Below, piece after piece: positions 41,601 through 53,835 of a stretch of DNA of 64,000 bases. The notes beneath the pieces were generated by a model, which saw only the letters and a list, made by a program, of their open reading frames with translations, ran no database searches and was not told the DNA's origin. The translations under genes and the position numbers were made by a program. Origin of the DNA: Amoebophrya sp. A120 (taxonomy: Eukaryota; Sar; Dinophyceae; Syndiniales; Amoebophryaceae); the NCBI GenBank assembly GCA_905178155.1, contig CAJINV010000001.1, positions 7,199,794 through 7,263,793 of the forward strand, in the 5' to 3' direction. The stretch's first letter is position 1. Each line of letters opens with the position of its first letter.

Positions 41601-42693
41601 TTCGTGATTCCTCGCACCTCTTTTCGTATCGCCAAACTGGCCGTGTTCTTGTAGTACGTTGGTGCCTCTGGTTTCGCTTTCAACAGGTAGTTTGGATGCT
41701 TCTTTTTCGCGCCGATGGCAATGGCCTGCTCCGTTTCCACGGGGATGACTGCATTGTGGGGATCGAGCAGCTTGTCGCGCTCGATGCGATCCTGGTCCAG
41801 GTTGTACATGGTTTCCCCAACCGGGTACTGGTGTTTTATCGTCAGCCCTTGCGACAGCAAATAATCCTCGATCTCCAGGTCCTCGTGGTGGGCCTGCGCT
41901 TTCTTATGGGTGTGTCAGGATCGAAATCGACAAAATCGAAAAAATTGTGATGCGTAAAATCAATGTAGCGCACTGGCGGCCTGTATTGGGGAGCAGGCAA
42001 ATGAGACCGATTGTAAGCCTTAGCCTGTTTAGGGGTATAGAATGTGCTGCCAGAGTAGCATGACAGGAGCAGTCTTCTTTCCCCAAACAGCATTGCAAAC
42101 TGGATTTTGGTGCTCCCGAAATTTGTCATGCGCCACTTGAAAGCTGAGGCTTCAACTGGTATCGATTTTGTGCATCGCAAATTTTTCGACTTTGTCAATT
42201 TCGATTCTGACACTTCCATATTTCTGTGCGAGGAGGTACTCCTGCACGTTGTCGATCCGCTTCTCTTCTGCTTTGAGCGCGTCCGCGCCCTTCTTAATGG
42301 CCTCCTTCTCTGCCGTGACATCCACATCCTGGAGCGCCCTCTTCGCCTCCGGCGAGAGCGGCGGGGCCTCGGGAGGCTCATCTGGAGGGCGTGCGTGGGA
42401 CATCAAGGGTAGCCATGATAGAGATAGATAAGCCTACTCCAACTCGCATGAAAATGAAGGTGACAAAGACAACAAGAGAGACATGAAATCACAAGAAAAA
42501 ACAGGCATGCGACTTCCGAAAAAGGCACTAGCATACGTCCAGCGAGCTGCGTCCGTGCGAGATTGACGGAGTTGTCCGGGTAGAGGTCGTCAAAGACCAA
42601 CTCCAGCTCATTGGCCACACTTCCCTTCGCCGGCTCGTAGAACGGAGGCTCCTCCACGGGGGCCTCCGGCTGCTCCTCTTCCTCCTCTGCCAT
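32659..42693 (-). CDS. DLEC1: DLEC1/CFAP81-like ciliary protein with MSP/ASH domains, about 2550 residues
   Basis: Likely exons (descending): 42693-42537, about 42406-42221, 41899-41526, 41436-41152, 40938-40508, 40346-39882, 39708-38951, 38746-37257, 37119-36027, 35865-34473, about 34325-34060, 33712-33454, about 33425-33110 and about 32920-32659. From 42406 to 36027 the phases agree; the junctions after exon 1, near 34.4 kb and around 33.4-32.9 kb are not settled. Order and motifs match DLEC1: a charged coiled N-terminus, FLRNPRY, then GYELGSVYEI, APGMKAYLSVWFSP, IPLAARR, several beta-sandwich (MSP/ASH) repeats, HPELSYGTLVLADRITKRRL, and a last domain ending GTGSYDEEDD. DLEC1/CFAP81 belongs to the cilium axoneme. 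The protein is longer than the human one because of linkers, such as a Ser/Pro/Lys stretch at 34.7-35.1 kb. Two introns are inverted-repeat elements. Confidence 0.8.
33718..34059. mobile_element. introner-like element, family D (342 bp)
   Basis: The ends are TATCAAGAAGAAAAATCCCC on the left and, read inward from the right, TATCGTAAGGAAAAATCCCC. The inverted repeat runs about 45 bp with few mismatches. The direct repeat AGGGT flanks it (33713-33717 and 34060-34064). Removing it plus one repeat joins ..GTC ACC CT|T CTC GTT.. in the DLEC1-like gene. TTTGTCATGC and GCATGACA motifs lie inside. Confidence 0.9.
41905..42220. mobile_element. introner-like element, family C (316 bp)
   Basis: The inverted termini are TATGGGTGTGTCAGGATCG on the left and TATGGAAGTGTCAGAATCG read inward from the right. 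The repeat continues for about 45 bp (AAATCGACAAAATCG region). The direct repeat TTTCT flanks it (41900-41904 and 42221-42225). Excision with one repeat gives ..LLAQK|AQAHHED.. in the DLEC1-like gene, exactly in frame. Confidence 0.9.
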
Positions 42694-44630
42694 CGTGCGG
42701 AGATCTCAGGACCTCACTGGCTCTGTACAACGATATCCGACATGTTGCAGAAGCACGATTCTTGATAATTCCGGATTGACCGCCGGGTTGTTCGGTTCCG
42801 TTACGGATGCCGACAGGGGCGTGCAAGGGATGCTGGATGCCGACAGCAGGGTCTTTCGAAGGAGGACACTTCCAATCCACTGGCCGGCTCGCGGAGCAGC
42901 AAAACCAACGTCAAATCATCAATTATGTTTGTATGGCTTGTTCGAAACTTTCGTACTCTGCCTTCCCTAATGTACTAAACCTCACCACATCGTGTTTGCG
43001 ATTTGTGTGAGTAAGCACGAACACGATCACGGCACCTTTAAAGAATGACGAATCGCTCCCAGTCAGACAACTCGCTCGATACACCAATAAACTCCACCAA
43101 GATTTTTCTGCAGAAGATCTGTGTCACGACGGTACATTTTCCATGCTCTCGATGACGGACGACGAAGTTGGTAACGCATCCATTTCGCTCTCGAATGGAC
43201 GACGACGAAAAGAAAAAATTCTTTCAGACAAAAGGAAGCACAACGAAAAGCACGGCAACAGAGAAATCCCAGGGTAGGAAGCCAGGGGACGAGAAAATCG
43301 TCCCGATTGCGTAGTCAGAGGTGTATTAGCTCAAGCAATTTTTCCAACGCTAAGGTTCAACAAGATTGGAATTCGTGCCGCCCTGCCCTCAAGACTAATA
43401 TCAATTTCAATATCTTAGCCTAGACGCGACAAACTTCCGGTACAACTACATTGCTCAGTCATAAGGTTGTCTCAATGCTGAGCTAAGAGCTATCAAGAAC
43501 TTCGTGCGGGTTCGTTTGCATTTCATAAAATTCAGTTTGGTGGTCTCCGCGCCCTACGCAAGTCGGTGCCAACCCAGGGACGCGTTTTGTAGCGGATTTT
43601 TCTGTTTGCTATAGTAACAGGCGTTTGATTTCAAGGAAGGATAAACGTAAACTGGTTTCAAACAATAATTTCTTGCTGAGCGTCGATAAAACTGTTTTGG
43701 TTTCGATAATCTGTTGTCATATTTGCTATATCCATTCTAGAGTTATTGGTTTCGGTTTGGTCAATAGTGTCATGGTAAACAGGCCATTGTGAAGTTAGTT
43801 GTTTCTGAGAAGTTGTCTTACTTTACTGGTGGAACGGACCCCCAATTTCATGGAGATCGAAACTTGCAACTAAGTTGCCAAAGACTTGCGCGACCCATAT
43901 TCGCGAGGGTCGCGACAGCTTCAACGTAAGCTGCTCTGTGAGCGCGCCTGTGAGTGTGACGCGCCCAACTTTGAAACCAACAACAGGAGGACAAGCTGCG
44001 GAACGGTGCGACGCTTTTTGTGCATTTTCATACTGTTTCTCACGTTTAGTGCCAGGAACCAATGCCCGTTTGCTTTGAAATCAAAACACGACCCGAATCC
44101 GGACAATTGGCCGCTCCAACCAAAGCTGCCTATTGTCGAGATTCAGACCGGGCGTAGGTTGTTTTGGGTGCCGCCTTCGCTGCTTTTTCGTTATAGATAC
44201 CCAGAAAAAAAAACGCGCCCGCCGCTAATCAGCCCGCCCGACCGCTTCGCGCAGCGGCGGCCAATGCCGAAAAGGCCGCCGAGCCTGATACCCCAAAAAG
44301 ACCGGCAGGCCGTACGGTCGGAGGGGGCGCGCCGGCCAGCCCGGGCGGGCGGCGTTGGGCGCTAGGGGTGGCGCGCTGGTTCGCCCTTTCCTTTGTCCGG
44401 AATAGCCCAAGGCGCCCGCGCGCACAGCTCGTCGGAGCCCCCCCTGGCGGGTGGCCGGCGCAACCGATGGGCCTGGAGCGTGCGGCCGCGGCGCGCCGGT
44501 AGAAATCACGAACCAACGCCGTGGGCCGCCGGGGCGGGCGAGGGGGCCGGCCGCGCCCAGGCCGGCGGCGCCAGCGGGCGCGGCGTGCTTAGCAAGCAGC
44601 CGGGCGGCCAGGCGGGAAGCGCGGCCGGCC

Positions 44631-44760
44631 ATACCATGGGCGCTGGGGCGTGATACTTTTTGGCAGGGCGGGCACGCGGGCGAGGCTTTTCGCTTTCGCC
44701 ATCGCGGCAACCTGCGTTAGCAGTACCATCGGCGCCAGGGTGTGATACTTTTTACCACGG
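44631..44760 (+). repeat. two direct copies of a ~40-bp motif (forward cluster)
   Basis: Copies at about 44631-44668 and 44722-44760 share CCAT(G/C)GGCGC followed by GTGATACTTTTT. They are about 91 bases apart. The same motif recurs in inverted orientation at 45163-45362. Confidence 0.75.
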
Positions 44761-45162
44761 CGGCACCATGGGCGAAGAAAACCACCAAAAGTCAGGAATT
44801 TACCCCCCTTCCCAAGTTCGGCCGGCGCCTTCGGAAGGCGCCGCCGCTTTTGCGACTCGCGAATCGGCTCCGTCAGCTCGTGGACAGGCCTCAGGAAATG
44901 GCCCAAAACTGGGCACGCCCGCGGGCGGCCGGAATCGCAACAAAAACTTGAAATAAACTTGGAATAAACTTGCAAGCCGGGTCGCGTGCTTGGAAGCCGT
45001 CGCAAGCTAGCCCCGGTGGTATGGTGGACGGGGCCCTTCAGATTTTGGCCCAAAAACGTCGCCAGATCCAAGTTTTTTTCGCCTGCTGCCGAGATGCTTC
45101 GGCGGAGGTGGCGCATTTTCGCCAACACTTTCCCCGGGTTGCAAGTTTGAACGCCGTAGCAG

Positions 45163-45362
45163 CCTGGCAAAAAGTATCACAACCTAGAGCCCACGGCATG
45201 GTCGGCGCCGCTTTCGCCATTTTCGGCCTCCGTGGACTCATCCTGGCAAAAAGTATCACACCCTAGAGCCAATGGTATGGTCGACGCCGGTTTTGCGTGT
45301 TTTTTTACATCCATGACAGCACCGCGGCAAAAAGTATCACACCCTCCGGCCGATGGTGTGAC
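45163..45362 (-). repeat. three direct copies of the same ~40-bp motif (inverted cluster)
   Basis: Copies at about 45163-45203, 45242-45280 and 45323-45362 share GGCAAAAAGTATCACA, then an ATGGT-type word about 20 bases later. The spacing is about 80 bases. The orientation is opposite to the pair at 44631-44760. Confidence 0.75.
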
Positions 45363-46423
45363 ACTTTTGATTTTCTTCATTTTCGAGACCGGATCGAAGG
45401 AACCCGTGCAAACACGGCGCGCAAGCACGGGCCGCCTGCCCACACGCGTGGGCACCCCTATGCATACAAGCCTAGGGGCCCAGATGCTGCTTGCGCAGAG
45501 TCGCGCGGGCCGCGGGGCTTTGCGTATTATAAAAGGGCATCCGGGGGGACCCGGGAAGGACGGCCCGCTGCGCCGCCTGTGCCGGCAAGCCCTCCGAGTG
45601 GGGCCGCTTCGGCACTACAAAAAGGCCTCGCGAGAGCCAGAACCCCACCAGCCCGCCAAGCGCGGGCACCCAGGCAGCCGGAACCCGTGCGAAGCAGGGA
45701 TTTTGAACATCCCCGCGAGCGGCGCAACCAATGCATCGAGGCGGCCCCCACCTAAATGAAGAAGAGCCGCGCCCCACGACCGTCTAGTTCGTGCGAAATG
45801 CTGCCCCATTTCTGCGGAAAATATCTGCCCCTAGTCGAACGCATAAAGTTTTGAAAATGGCGCGCCTTCGCGTGAAAATTATGCACGACTATTCCTGCGG
45901 CACAGATTTGGATTTTGGCGCGCTATAAAATGAAAAAAAAGCCTCCCGATCGAGTCCTTGGATTTTTAATTTGCGCCCGCCCTTCACCTAACTTAGTTTT
46001 TCAAAATCGCCGCCGCGATTGTTATTTTTAGAAACCGGAAATCGCGTCCGTTCCGTGCCTTTTTTTTGTCCTCCGGTCGCCCCTCTTGATTTCTGCTTTT
46101 TGCAATGCCATAAATCAAAAATGCTCAAGTTTTTTTAAGGTTTTTTTCAAGTTTCTTCTTCTCCTGTTTTGGGGGCCCGTTACTGGAGTAATTACTGTAC
46201 CTCGAAATCTGAAATGAGTCGTCAGCCTCACGTACGACCTCTTATCCTTTGTTCTACTTTTCTACTGCGCCAGTGGGTCTTTTTGCAGGATAAGCATGTT
46301 GCAGTAGAAGTGTCATCTGATTAGGTTTTTATACAAACTCACGAGCAGCGTGCTGTCGTGGTCGTCAATTCGTTTTCAGTATTCAAATGTTGTCCTGCTT
46401 GTTATTGTTCCAGTACGACCTAT

Positions 46424-49279
46424 TTATTCGGCGACCTTCTTGTTCAGGTACGCCGAGGTACCGAGGTTGTCACCCTCCATGCCAACGCCCTGGAAGAATT
46501 TCTCTTCGCACTCGACATAGGCCTTCTCGTCGATGCTGAGCACCGCGCTTTCGTCGGCAGGCCCCTCGAGGTTCGCGGAGCTGGCCGTGGGCTGCTTCTG
46601 GGCCTTCTTCAGCGCTTCCAAGTTCTTCTCCCGCTTGGTCTCCCGGTCGAAGATGTTGCCCACGTAATTCTTCTCGTTGGGTTGCATCTGGATCAGACCG
46701 TCGCACAACTGCATCAACGTGATGATACCGTTGCTGTCGCCTGTTGTTTCACGGTCGTGGAACAAGTGGTAGACGCATTGATAAAAATGTAAATGGCACA
46801 GATCATAGGAGCCTACATTCACGCGGAAGTAGCAACAAAGCAAGTAATCTAATTCAGCCGAATAAAAAGCTGCAAGTTGCAAAAAAATTGTACCCATTGC
46901 TAACAGTCCACCCTGATTTTGTATTGACATGGAAGTCAGTGCGTGGTCGGACACCTTCTGCGTGAGACTGACGGCATTCATGCGGTAATACCAATCCCAG
47001 ATGTCGAGGTACCTGTTCCGCGATTTTTGCAGGAAAAATCGCAATATTAACGTAAAAACTCAACGAAAACGATTTGCAAGCTGACAGCAGCTCGTCAGGC
47101 TCGTATACACTGGGTGCATTGTAAAAGGATCAAAGAATAGACTGTCGTGCTGGCGATGCTGATCCAATAAAGTACCCATCGTGTCTGGCCAGGAAGAAGA
47201 CACCTGGCCTGGTTGGTGACCAGGCGGCGGCGGACAGGTAGCACGGTGCGTACGGTGTCATGGTCATGGGTCCCTTCAGATCTTCGAACCACATTCTGGC
47301 GGACCAGTCGCCGATGGACAGGAAGTACTTGCAGTGGAACGGATTCCTCTTCACGCTGTACACCGGCCCGAAGTGTCGCCCGTGTCCACCCTTCTCCTCG
47401 TTTCCAAACCATGCCGTTACCTGTTTGGAAGTTTAATTTTTCGTCCGCTGTGACGTCGAGACACATACAGTTTCGGCGCAAAAGCGCGTGGCGTGCAATT
47501 TTTGATGAGGGGAACATGCGGAAAGCCATGCAGGCAAAAGTACAAGCGACACAAGAGACCTATCAGCAGGCTGTACCTCGCAAGGCTTCTTCGGTTTGTT
47601 CTGGCAGGACAAGATCATGCCCATCTCCGTACCGACGAGATACTTGGTCGGACCCGCTTCCTGCATCCACTCGAGGGAAACGGCGCCCAAAGTTTTCCCT
47701 GGCTTGCCACCATCGGTGAGGAGGCACTTGTCCCTTGGTGCGTTCATTTCCTTCACATCCCACAGCATCAGGTAGCCGTCGGAAGACACGGAAACCTAGG
47801 TCGCATGAGAATATTCATTTTCAGATTGCGCACATTATCAGCAAACGAAGGAGAAAAATGTACGCTAGTAAAAACGGTCGGAGCAGTGAAACAAGCACCA
47901 AGAAATCCTGAAACGAAAATTTCACTGTACCGCTTCTGTTCCTGTCTTTGACTGCAGCCAGCAGAGGTCGTAGACCGGGTCGTAGTGGCTGGTTTCGACG
48001 ACGGACATCTGCGCCGGCGTGGGGCCCTTTCGCAAATCGTAGAGGTTCAAGATACCGTTGTAGCACCCTGCCAGGATCAAATCGGACTGCTTTCCGTTGT
48101 ACTGCGCACTGATGATGGGAGACTTCGACTTCAACGAGAACAGTGGCGTGTTGCGCTCGTTCACGTCCCAAACGTGCGAACTTGTCGACATCTCCTCCGA
48201 CATACGCTGGAAACGGAGCGAAGAGTAGGAACTGTCCGTGGTTTGGGTCAAGTTGCATCGTGAAAAACTTTCTTCGACCAATATGGTACACATGCACAGT
48301 TTTTCTTATAAGAAATGGGAAAGAAGAGAGAAAAGACATTGCTTCTAGTTCACCCGCGTACAACTGAACTTCTTCCTTGCTGCAGTTACATCCCGCGCGA
48401 CCTAAGTAAACCCTAAATCAACAAAAGTGTCTTCTATACCCGACAATTTTCGTCGGCCCCTCGGGATGCCATCCGATTTTGCTGATTGTTCTTGGTTCGT
48501 CGCTGGGATCTTTAAATAAAGCAACGGTCTTGAGTTGCAAGTTTTCGACCAACGCATCTGGCTCTTCCTGGAAGAAGTAGTGCTCAAAGAGGTCGATGGT
48601 ATTGTTCTGCTCGAGGCACTTGCTCGTTGCGCCGGTTAGCGTCTTTACTGCGTTTGTGAATACCGGGTCCTTCTCTAGCTTTTTTCTCCACTTCGTCGTG
48701 TCCTGTGCCTCTGTGGCGTCGACTTCCTTGGGCCACCCACCCTCTGTGTGGAGCATACCGCGGGCTTTTGTTTGTACCTAACAGAATTTTTCATTCGTAT
48801 ACGACACGTTGAAGTTAGTTGTGGGCGCGAGGATTTGCGCCGAGAGAGGGAGAGGCCAAGCTTTTCAACAGAAAACATCTGGTGACTTAACGTCGAAGCT
48901 GAAATCGCCACATCAAAGGTGTAGAAATAACTACCCTTGCTGTGTTCACGGAGTGCTCGGACATTGTTGGAATGTTGTCCAGGACGACGTTGATAACGGT
49001 CTGTTCGACGAAGTCATTGAGGCAGCTGTAGTGTGATTTTTGAGAGCATTTTTGATACACAGTCAAGTCGCAGCGAAGATAATCTTCACCCATCGACGGA
49101 TTTTTTTCACGCATGAACATCGTACGCTCGTAGTTCTTCTTCATTCTTTTTTGTACGAAAAAAAATTACTCCATGTTCCTCTCGACGACGCCGATGATTT
49201 TCGGTTCCACTTCATCGAATTGGCAGTAGCGACCGAAGTCCTTCCGCTGTTTCATGTAAATGTACTCGAAGTCGTTCAT
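46424..49279 (-). CDS. DNAI2: axonemal outer-arm dynein intermediate chain 2 (DNAI2/ODA6 type)
   Basis: Eight exons join with GT-AG introns and exact phase: 49279-49170, 49025-48935, 48777-48440, 48231-47931, 47795-47577, 47420-47176, 47012-46894 and 46740-46424, giving 579 residues. This WD-repeat intermediate chain sits at the base of the outer dynein arm and helps dock the motor to axonemal doublets. It follows the family closely: start MNDFEYIYMKQRKDFGRYCQ, TIPTMSEH-like segment, GGWPKEVD, ISKIGWHPEG, SYSSLRFQR, LAGCYNGILNLYDLRKGPTP, YDPVYDLCWLQSKTGTEA, KYLVGTEMGMILSC, KRNPFHCKYFLSIGDWSARM, and the C-terminal coil NEKNYVGNIFDRETKREK. WD blades occupy about residues 180-480. The length is close to the human 605. 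With the DLEC1-like gene next door it indicates motile flagella. Confidence 0.95.
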
Positions 49280-49929
49280 CTTGCCGGTTTGTCAGCGTTA
49301 CGATTGACGAAGAGAAGACTCCGTAAAACTGCGACGCCGTGCTGGTTTCACGCCAGCTGTTATGCCATTAGTTTTATTTCCACTTCCTTCTTTCTGTGAA
49401 TCTCAATCTCTGGTTTCACCGCTAGAAAAAATGGAATTCCCGTCTGGGAAAGCAAAATTGGGTTTCGTGCTGGTTACGTCGCATCAGTAAGGGCTTTCTT
49501 GCATTTGCTTGCGCACCCTTTCACTTGACGAGCCCATCGAACTTCGAGACGTCGAAAAATTTTTGTTTCTATTTTCTACAACTCACACTCACTTTGCCTT
49601 CAGTTACATTTGCCTCGAGTAATACTCTCAGGTCTCTCATCGTTTCCGAATGGCAGCGAGGCCAAAAGCGAGCCCAATCGAAAAGACCAAACTACGACGT
49701 ACTGCTTTTCAAGACGTTTAGCTTTCTCTTTGTTAGGCACTTGCTCGCGAGGTTCGTGGTTCTTCTATTTCTGTCTGTGTGGCTGTATTCTCGTTTTTTA
49801 AATGAAGGGTCGTGCGCGATATTTATTCTCTAGGTGATGCGCCACTGGATAGTGTACATCTACCCGCCAAAGTTGAAGACGAAAGTAGTTGATATTAGGT
49901 CTTTATTCTAACGAGCAGGTGGTCTATTC
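49280..49929. other. intergenic spacer
   Basis: 650 bases between two - strand genes. No open frame or repeat stands out. Confidence 0.4.
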
Positions 49930-52900
49930 CTACATTCCACGCGCCTCCAAATTCGCCAAGAGCGACTGGGCCCGCGACCACTCCTTCCCCGCGAATTCGG
50001 TTTTCCGTTTCCGCAACCACTTGGCAAGTGCGGTGACGACGCGGGCGTCCCAGCACTGAAAGCGGTCGAGCGCCGCTAGAACGCGCAGGTAGTCGGTGCT
50101 TTCCAGAAATTGCATGTGGCGATGCAGGTGTCGGCAGAACACGTGGAAAAGCGGGAAATTGGCACTGTTGTCCTCGGTCAGCGTCAGGGCCTCCATCATT
50201 TTCCCGATTTCATACCTCTCCCGCGACTCCCGAGCATGATGCGTCGTGAGCAGTGTCGTGATGCTTTCCTGCAACGCGTCCAACTGTGCGTCCGAGGCTA
50301 GGCTGGCGTCATGAACGTGTAAGGATGCGAAATGTTCACTCGGTGCTGAAGTCGTGCTGCTGTAGTTGCTGGCGTGTACTTTCTTGGCGCCTGCTGCGCT
50401 GGTTGCGCCGAAGACAGCGGCAGTCTCTTCATCCGAATCGAGGCTGGTTTTGACCGACGTGTTGGGCTCTGCAACATGATTGTCACTCACAGAGGTGGAC
50501 ATCAGCATCCTTCTCTTGCATTTCAGATCTGCAACAACGCCGGCAAGGGCCGCAGCCGAGTTCAAGTCCAGACACTCGTACTCACGCAGAAGCGTTCGCG
50601 CGACTTTGGCCGGCAGTTCGTTGGTGATGTAACACAAGTAAGCCAACTCCCGGGCAGGATACTCATGCAGGTACTGCTTAATATGCGTTCCTGTTGTATC
50701 GGCGGAGTTGTTTTTCGCTAGGAGAACGCAACTCAATATCAACAAAAACTTTTACTTTTCTTGATGACGATATGCTTGTCGGGAGTCGAGTGAGTGCGAG
50801 ATCGATCTCGATGAAAGAAAAGCTAAATAAACGAAACAAGTCAAATTAATTCCGGTTGGTACCACACAGCTGCATCAGCACTGGATCGTTGATGCGCAGC
50901 ACTCGAAAAGCGCGTAACACGTCGATCATGATTCCAGGGGTTAGACGGATGGAAGCGGCCAGGGCTGGATCCACCAGTCGGCGCGTGAGCAGATCGGACA
51001 AAGCCGTGAAGAAGCTGTAGTCGCGGTACTCGATGCGGGCGAACGAGAGCGCCAGACGGCTGCCGTGGAGGAGAATCAGAGGATCTCGATTATCTCCGCT
51101 GCGTGTTCTTTCAAAATCACCATTTCCATACGTCCCTGTTTGTTCTGACAGTGTGTCCTCTTCGCCAGAAAAGTTCTGTCCCGCCACTGCAAGGAGAAAC
51201 TCTTGCGCTACGGCGCCACAAAACTCGTAGTGCCGGAACTCGAGCGCGGCACAACCCTCTATGATCTGCAGAAGTTCCTCCAATGTGGGCGGACGAAGGT
51301 AATCGTGGGCGTCCGGTGACGGCGTTGACGCGTGTTCCTCTTGGGAGAAATCTCGTTCACTCGGAGCGACGCGCGGCTTATGGTCGTGGAACCGGCGGTT
51401 AGATTTTTCAAGGAATGCAGAGGAAAACGAGTCCTCTGTGCCTCCGTGTTCTGCTTTGGACAGTTTCGTCTGCGGTGTCCCTTCCTCGAACTCTGTCTCT
51501 TCCAGAAATTTGTCATCTTCCCCATTATTTTGGCTATGGTTCACAAGCGCGAGCGCTTTGGACGTCGGTGAAGACGCTTGTTCTCGTCCAGAACTTCCGC
51601 GAAGAGGACTCTCTTCGCAATCTTCCGCGAGAAGCTTCACTCCCCGCCGACTTTCGCGCCCGGTTCCTTCGCTGGCGATCAACGCGGCGCGGTGTTTTTG
51701 CGAGGAGCGGCGGCCGCGGTAGGTGATTTCCGCCACGGGGTTAAAGTCGCGGGTCTCCGTGTAGTGCCGGTTATTCACGAGGTAGCGCAAGCGCCGCTCG
51801 TAGTCCGCCTCGGATTCGTCCGGAAGTTGGTACCACCGGGTGTACTCTTTCCCGTAGTGGTACGTTTCGTACTTGTACCGCGACGCGCCTTTGTAAGCCT
51901 CGTGGCGGTAGTTTGGATGGTCCCGGATTTTTTCCCACAATCCGCTTTCCGGCCCGCTGGGCGTGAGGAGGCTGTAAAAGATGTTTTGTTCAAAAAAATG
52001 CATCTGCACCTTTGTTCTAACCAACGGGCAAACGCAAACGGAGCATATAACGGGAGGAAGCAAAAGAGATGCAGGTTGGTGCTTGGACAAAATCGTGTTG
52101 TGCACATTAACTAGAGCAACAATGACGCAACAAAATTCATCTTCATCTTGAGAATAGTACCCGTCCACATTCAGTGGCAAAATCGCCTCGACGTCGCACA
52201 TGCTTTGCGTCGCCGCGTGGTGGAACTCGAGACTGTCTAAGACCCGGCGAATAACCGCCTGCAGAAGAAACGAATCGTTCAACTTCACCATGGCGAACGC
52301 GCGGACCAGGAAGGCGAGTTGCTGCATCGAGTACCAGTCGAGTTTGGCAAACAGAAACCTTGTCAACTCCTTCACTTCCTTCACCGCATTCAGCTTCGCG
52401 TACATCAAGGCCAGCCGCGGCAAGTTCACGATCCGGAACCGCAGCGGTTTCAGCCGGCTCGCAATGTACTTAAAGCGCCAGTCGGCGATGTCGCAGCCGC
52501 CGACCTGCGTCAGCCGCGTCATCGCCTTCAGGTAGTGGTGCACTTTCTTCGGTTGCTTGTGCCGAAACCGCAGAAACGCGTTCAGCACGTCGTTGCCCGT
52601 GGTTGCGTTCGCCAGCGCTTTCGGCAGCAGCCAGTGCCACCCCTTGGACTCGCGCGCGGCGCGGTAGGACGGGTGCGCCGCCGGAACGAGCCGCATCTTG
52701 GTCTCGATGGCCTTCGGCGGCACGAACCGCTCTTGGTACTTGTGCCAGTTCGCGCTTTTGCCGATCATCTTGTGAAACGGGTAATACCCGCGCCCCTTGA
52801 CCTTGTCGTACCCATACCGCTTGTAGGTCGGTCGCCCGGGCCGCTTCCATCGCACCTGTTGCAGCTGATTTTTGTGAGAGAGGACGTGCAGGTCGCTGGA

Positions 52901-53422
52901 ACTGCTGAGTGACGAAGTTCCTGGATTGTTGGCCCCCGGGAAACACGATGGCAAAGCCGGAGTCGACGAGGTCAAGGTCGGGGTCTGAAGCTGAACGCCA
53001 CGGCACGACGGCAAAAGTGAGGATGTTGAGGAACACGACGGCGTCCTGGGATAGGACAGCATAAGATTGCGTTGCCTCCGATCGGATTCCGAAACTGAAG
53101 CAGAGCCGAAACGTGCAATACGAATCAGGAGGGGAGGCAGCGAGTGCGTCGTGTGGTCACGGGTCGTCGCCCGGACAGCACAGACGGCCCGATTCCTCGG
53201 CGTTGACGCCAACAACTCCATGGAGCGTTGCAAGATATGATTTCCGGACGAGCTATGTTGAGAAGTTGTAGAGGACCATTCTTTTTGCTCACTCTCCACT
53301 GCTAATATGGATTCAAATTCAACCCAAATCTTCAGATCTGTATCCTGTTTTTCCCATTGCAAAGCTTCGCATCGATCGACAGTCTTTTTTGATCTTCTGC
53401 TTGCACCGACGATGAACTTCAT
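49930..53422 (-). CDS. helical-repeat protein, possibly mitochondrial RNA-associated, 1043 residues
   Basis: Exons 53422-52161, 51971-50863 and 50690-49930 join in phase. The first intron (189 bases) is also open in frame, so its removal is inferred from GT-AG signals and the odd Cys/Val-rich reading it would give. The protein has repeated helix pairs of about 35-40 residues, for example DWYSMQQLAFLVRAFAMVKL, then LEFRHYEFCGAVAQEFLLAV, then EYRDYSFFTALSDLL and PARELAYLCYITNELPAKVA. This pattern resembles heptatricopeptide/FASTK-type repeats, which act in organelle RNA metabolism. A basic segment (QVRWKRPGRPTYKRYGYDKV) follows a Ser/Pro-rich N-terminal part that could hold a targeting sequence. 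No RAP domain is clearly visible. The family call is a guess from repeat style; the gene itself is well supported. Confidence 0.65.
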
Positions 53423-53835
53423 GAGGAAAGTGCAGGAACATCCAACGACAGGATTTCAGAAGTTCAGTACTTCTTGCAGCGATGATGTTGTATGTTGTTA
53501 GTTTGTATCTCGCGTTGATACGTTTGAGAAAGTACTAGCTCCTTATCAGGGAGAAAGGTCACGACATGGAGAAACATTTGAGACTCTACCTCCGCCTCGT
53601 CCTCGAGAGTAGTATAAAAAACTAAACCCTACTGTGGCTTTCGCCTCAGTTTTCCATATACGTCGTTCATTAAATTCAACTTCGGGAAGACATAAGTACG
53701 AGATAGTCTTTATTTGGTACATAGTGTAACTGTAGTAGTCAAACGCAATCATTGTCCTATGCGTAGTAGACACGACTAGAAATGGTTTCAATCATAAGTA
53801 AACTTCGTTCGGAGATGAATCGCTCCCCCGCCGCC
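53423..53835. other. intergenic spacer
   Basis: About 410 bases between the five-TM gene and the helical-repeat gene. Nothing recognisable. Confidence 0.4.

Larger units (their letters stand above)
42694..46423. other. large intergenic region with GC-rich core
   Basis: This 3.7-kb gap lies upstream of the DLEC1-like gene and downstream of the dynein gene. The first 1.4 kb has ordinary composition. About 44210-44650 is extremely GC-rich, and GC-rich patches continue to about 45780. The last 0.6 kb is AT-richer with T runs. Overlapping open frames exist on both strands in the GC-rich part, but they have no domains and look like a composition effect. It contains five copies of a short repeat (see the repeat entries). 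Confidence 0.6.

Noticed and set aside
41903-42213. GT-AG intron GTGTCAG...CATAAG in the DLEC1-like gene
   Set aside because: The splice letters look canonical, but the join shifts the frame by one base. The element boundaries at 41905 and 42220 with the TTTCT duplication restore it exactly.
44225-45777. Many long open frames on both strands in the GC-rich island
   Set aside because: Extreme GC content removes stop codons. The translations are Ala/Gly/Arg/Pro-rich with no domain.
49108-49171. A 31-base mini-intron after the first exon of the dynein gene
   Set aside because: The exon following it would not match the family. A normal GT-AG intron ending at 49026 restores phase and the conserved sequence.
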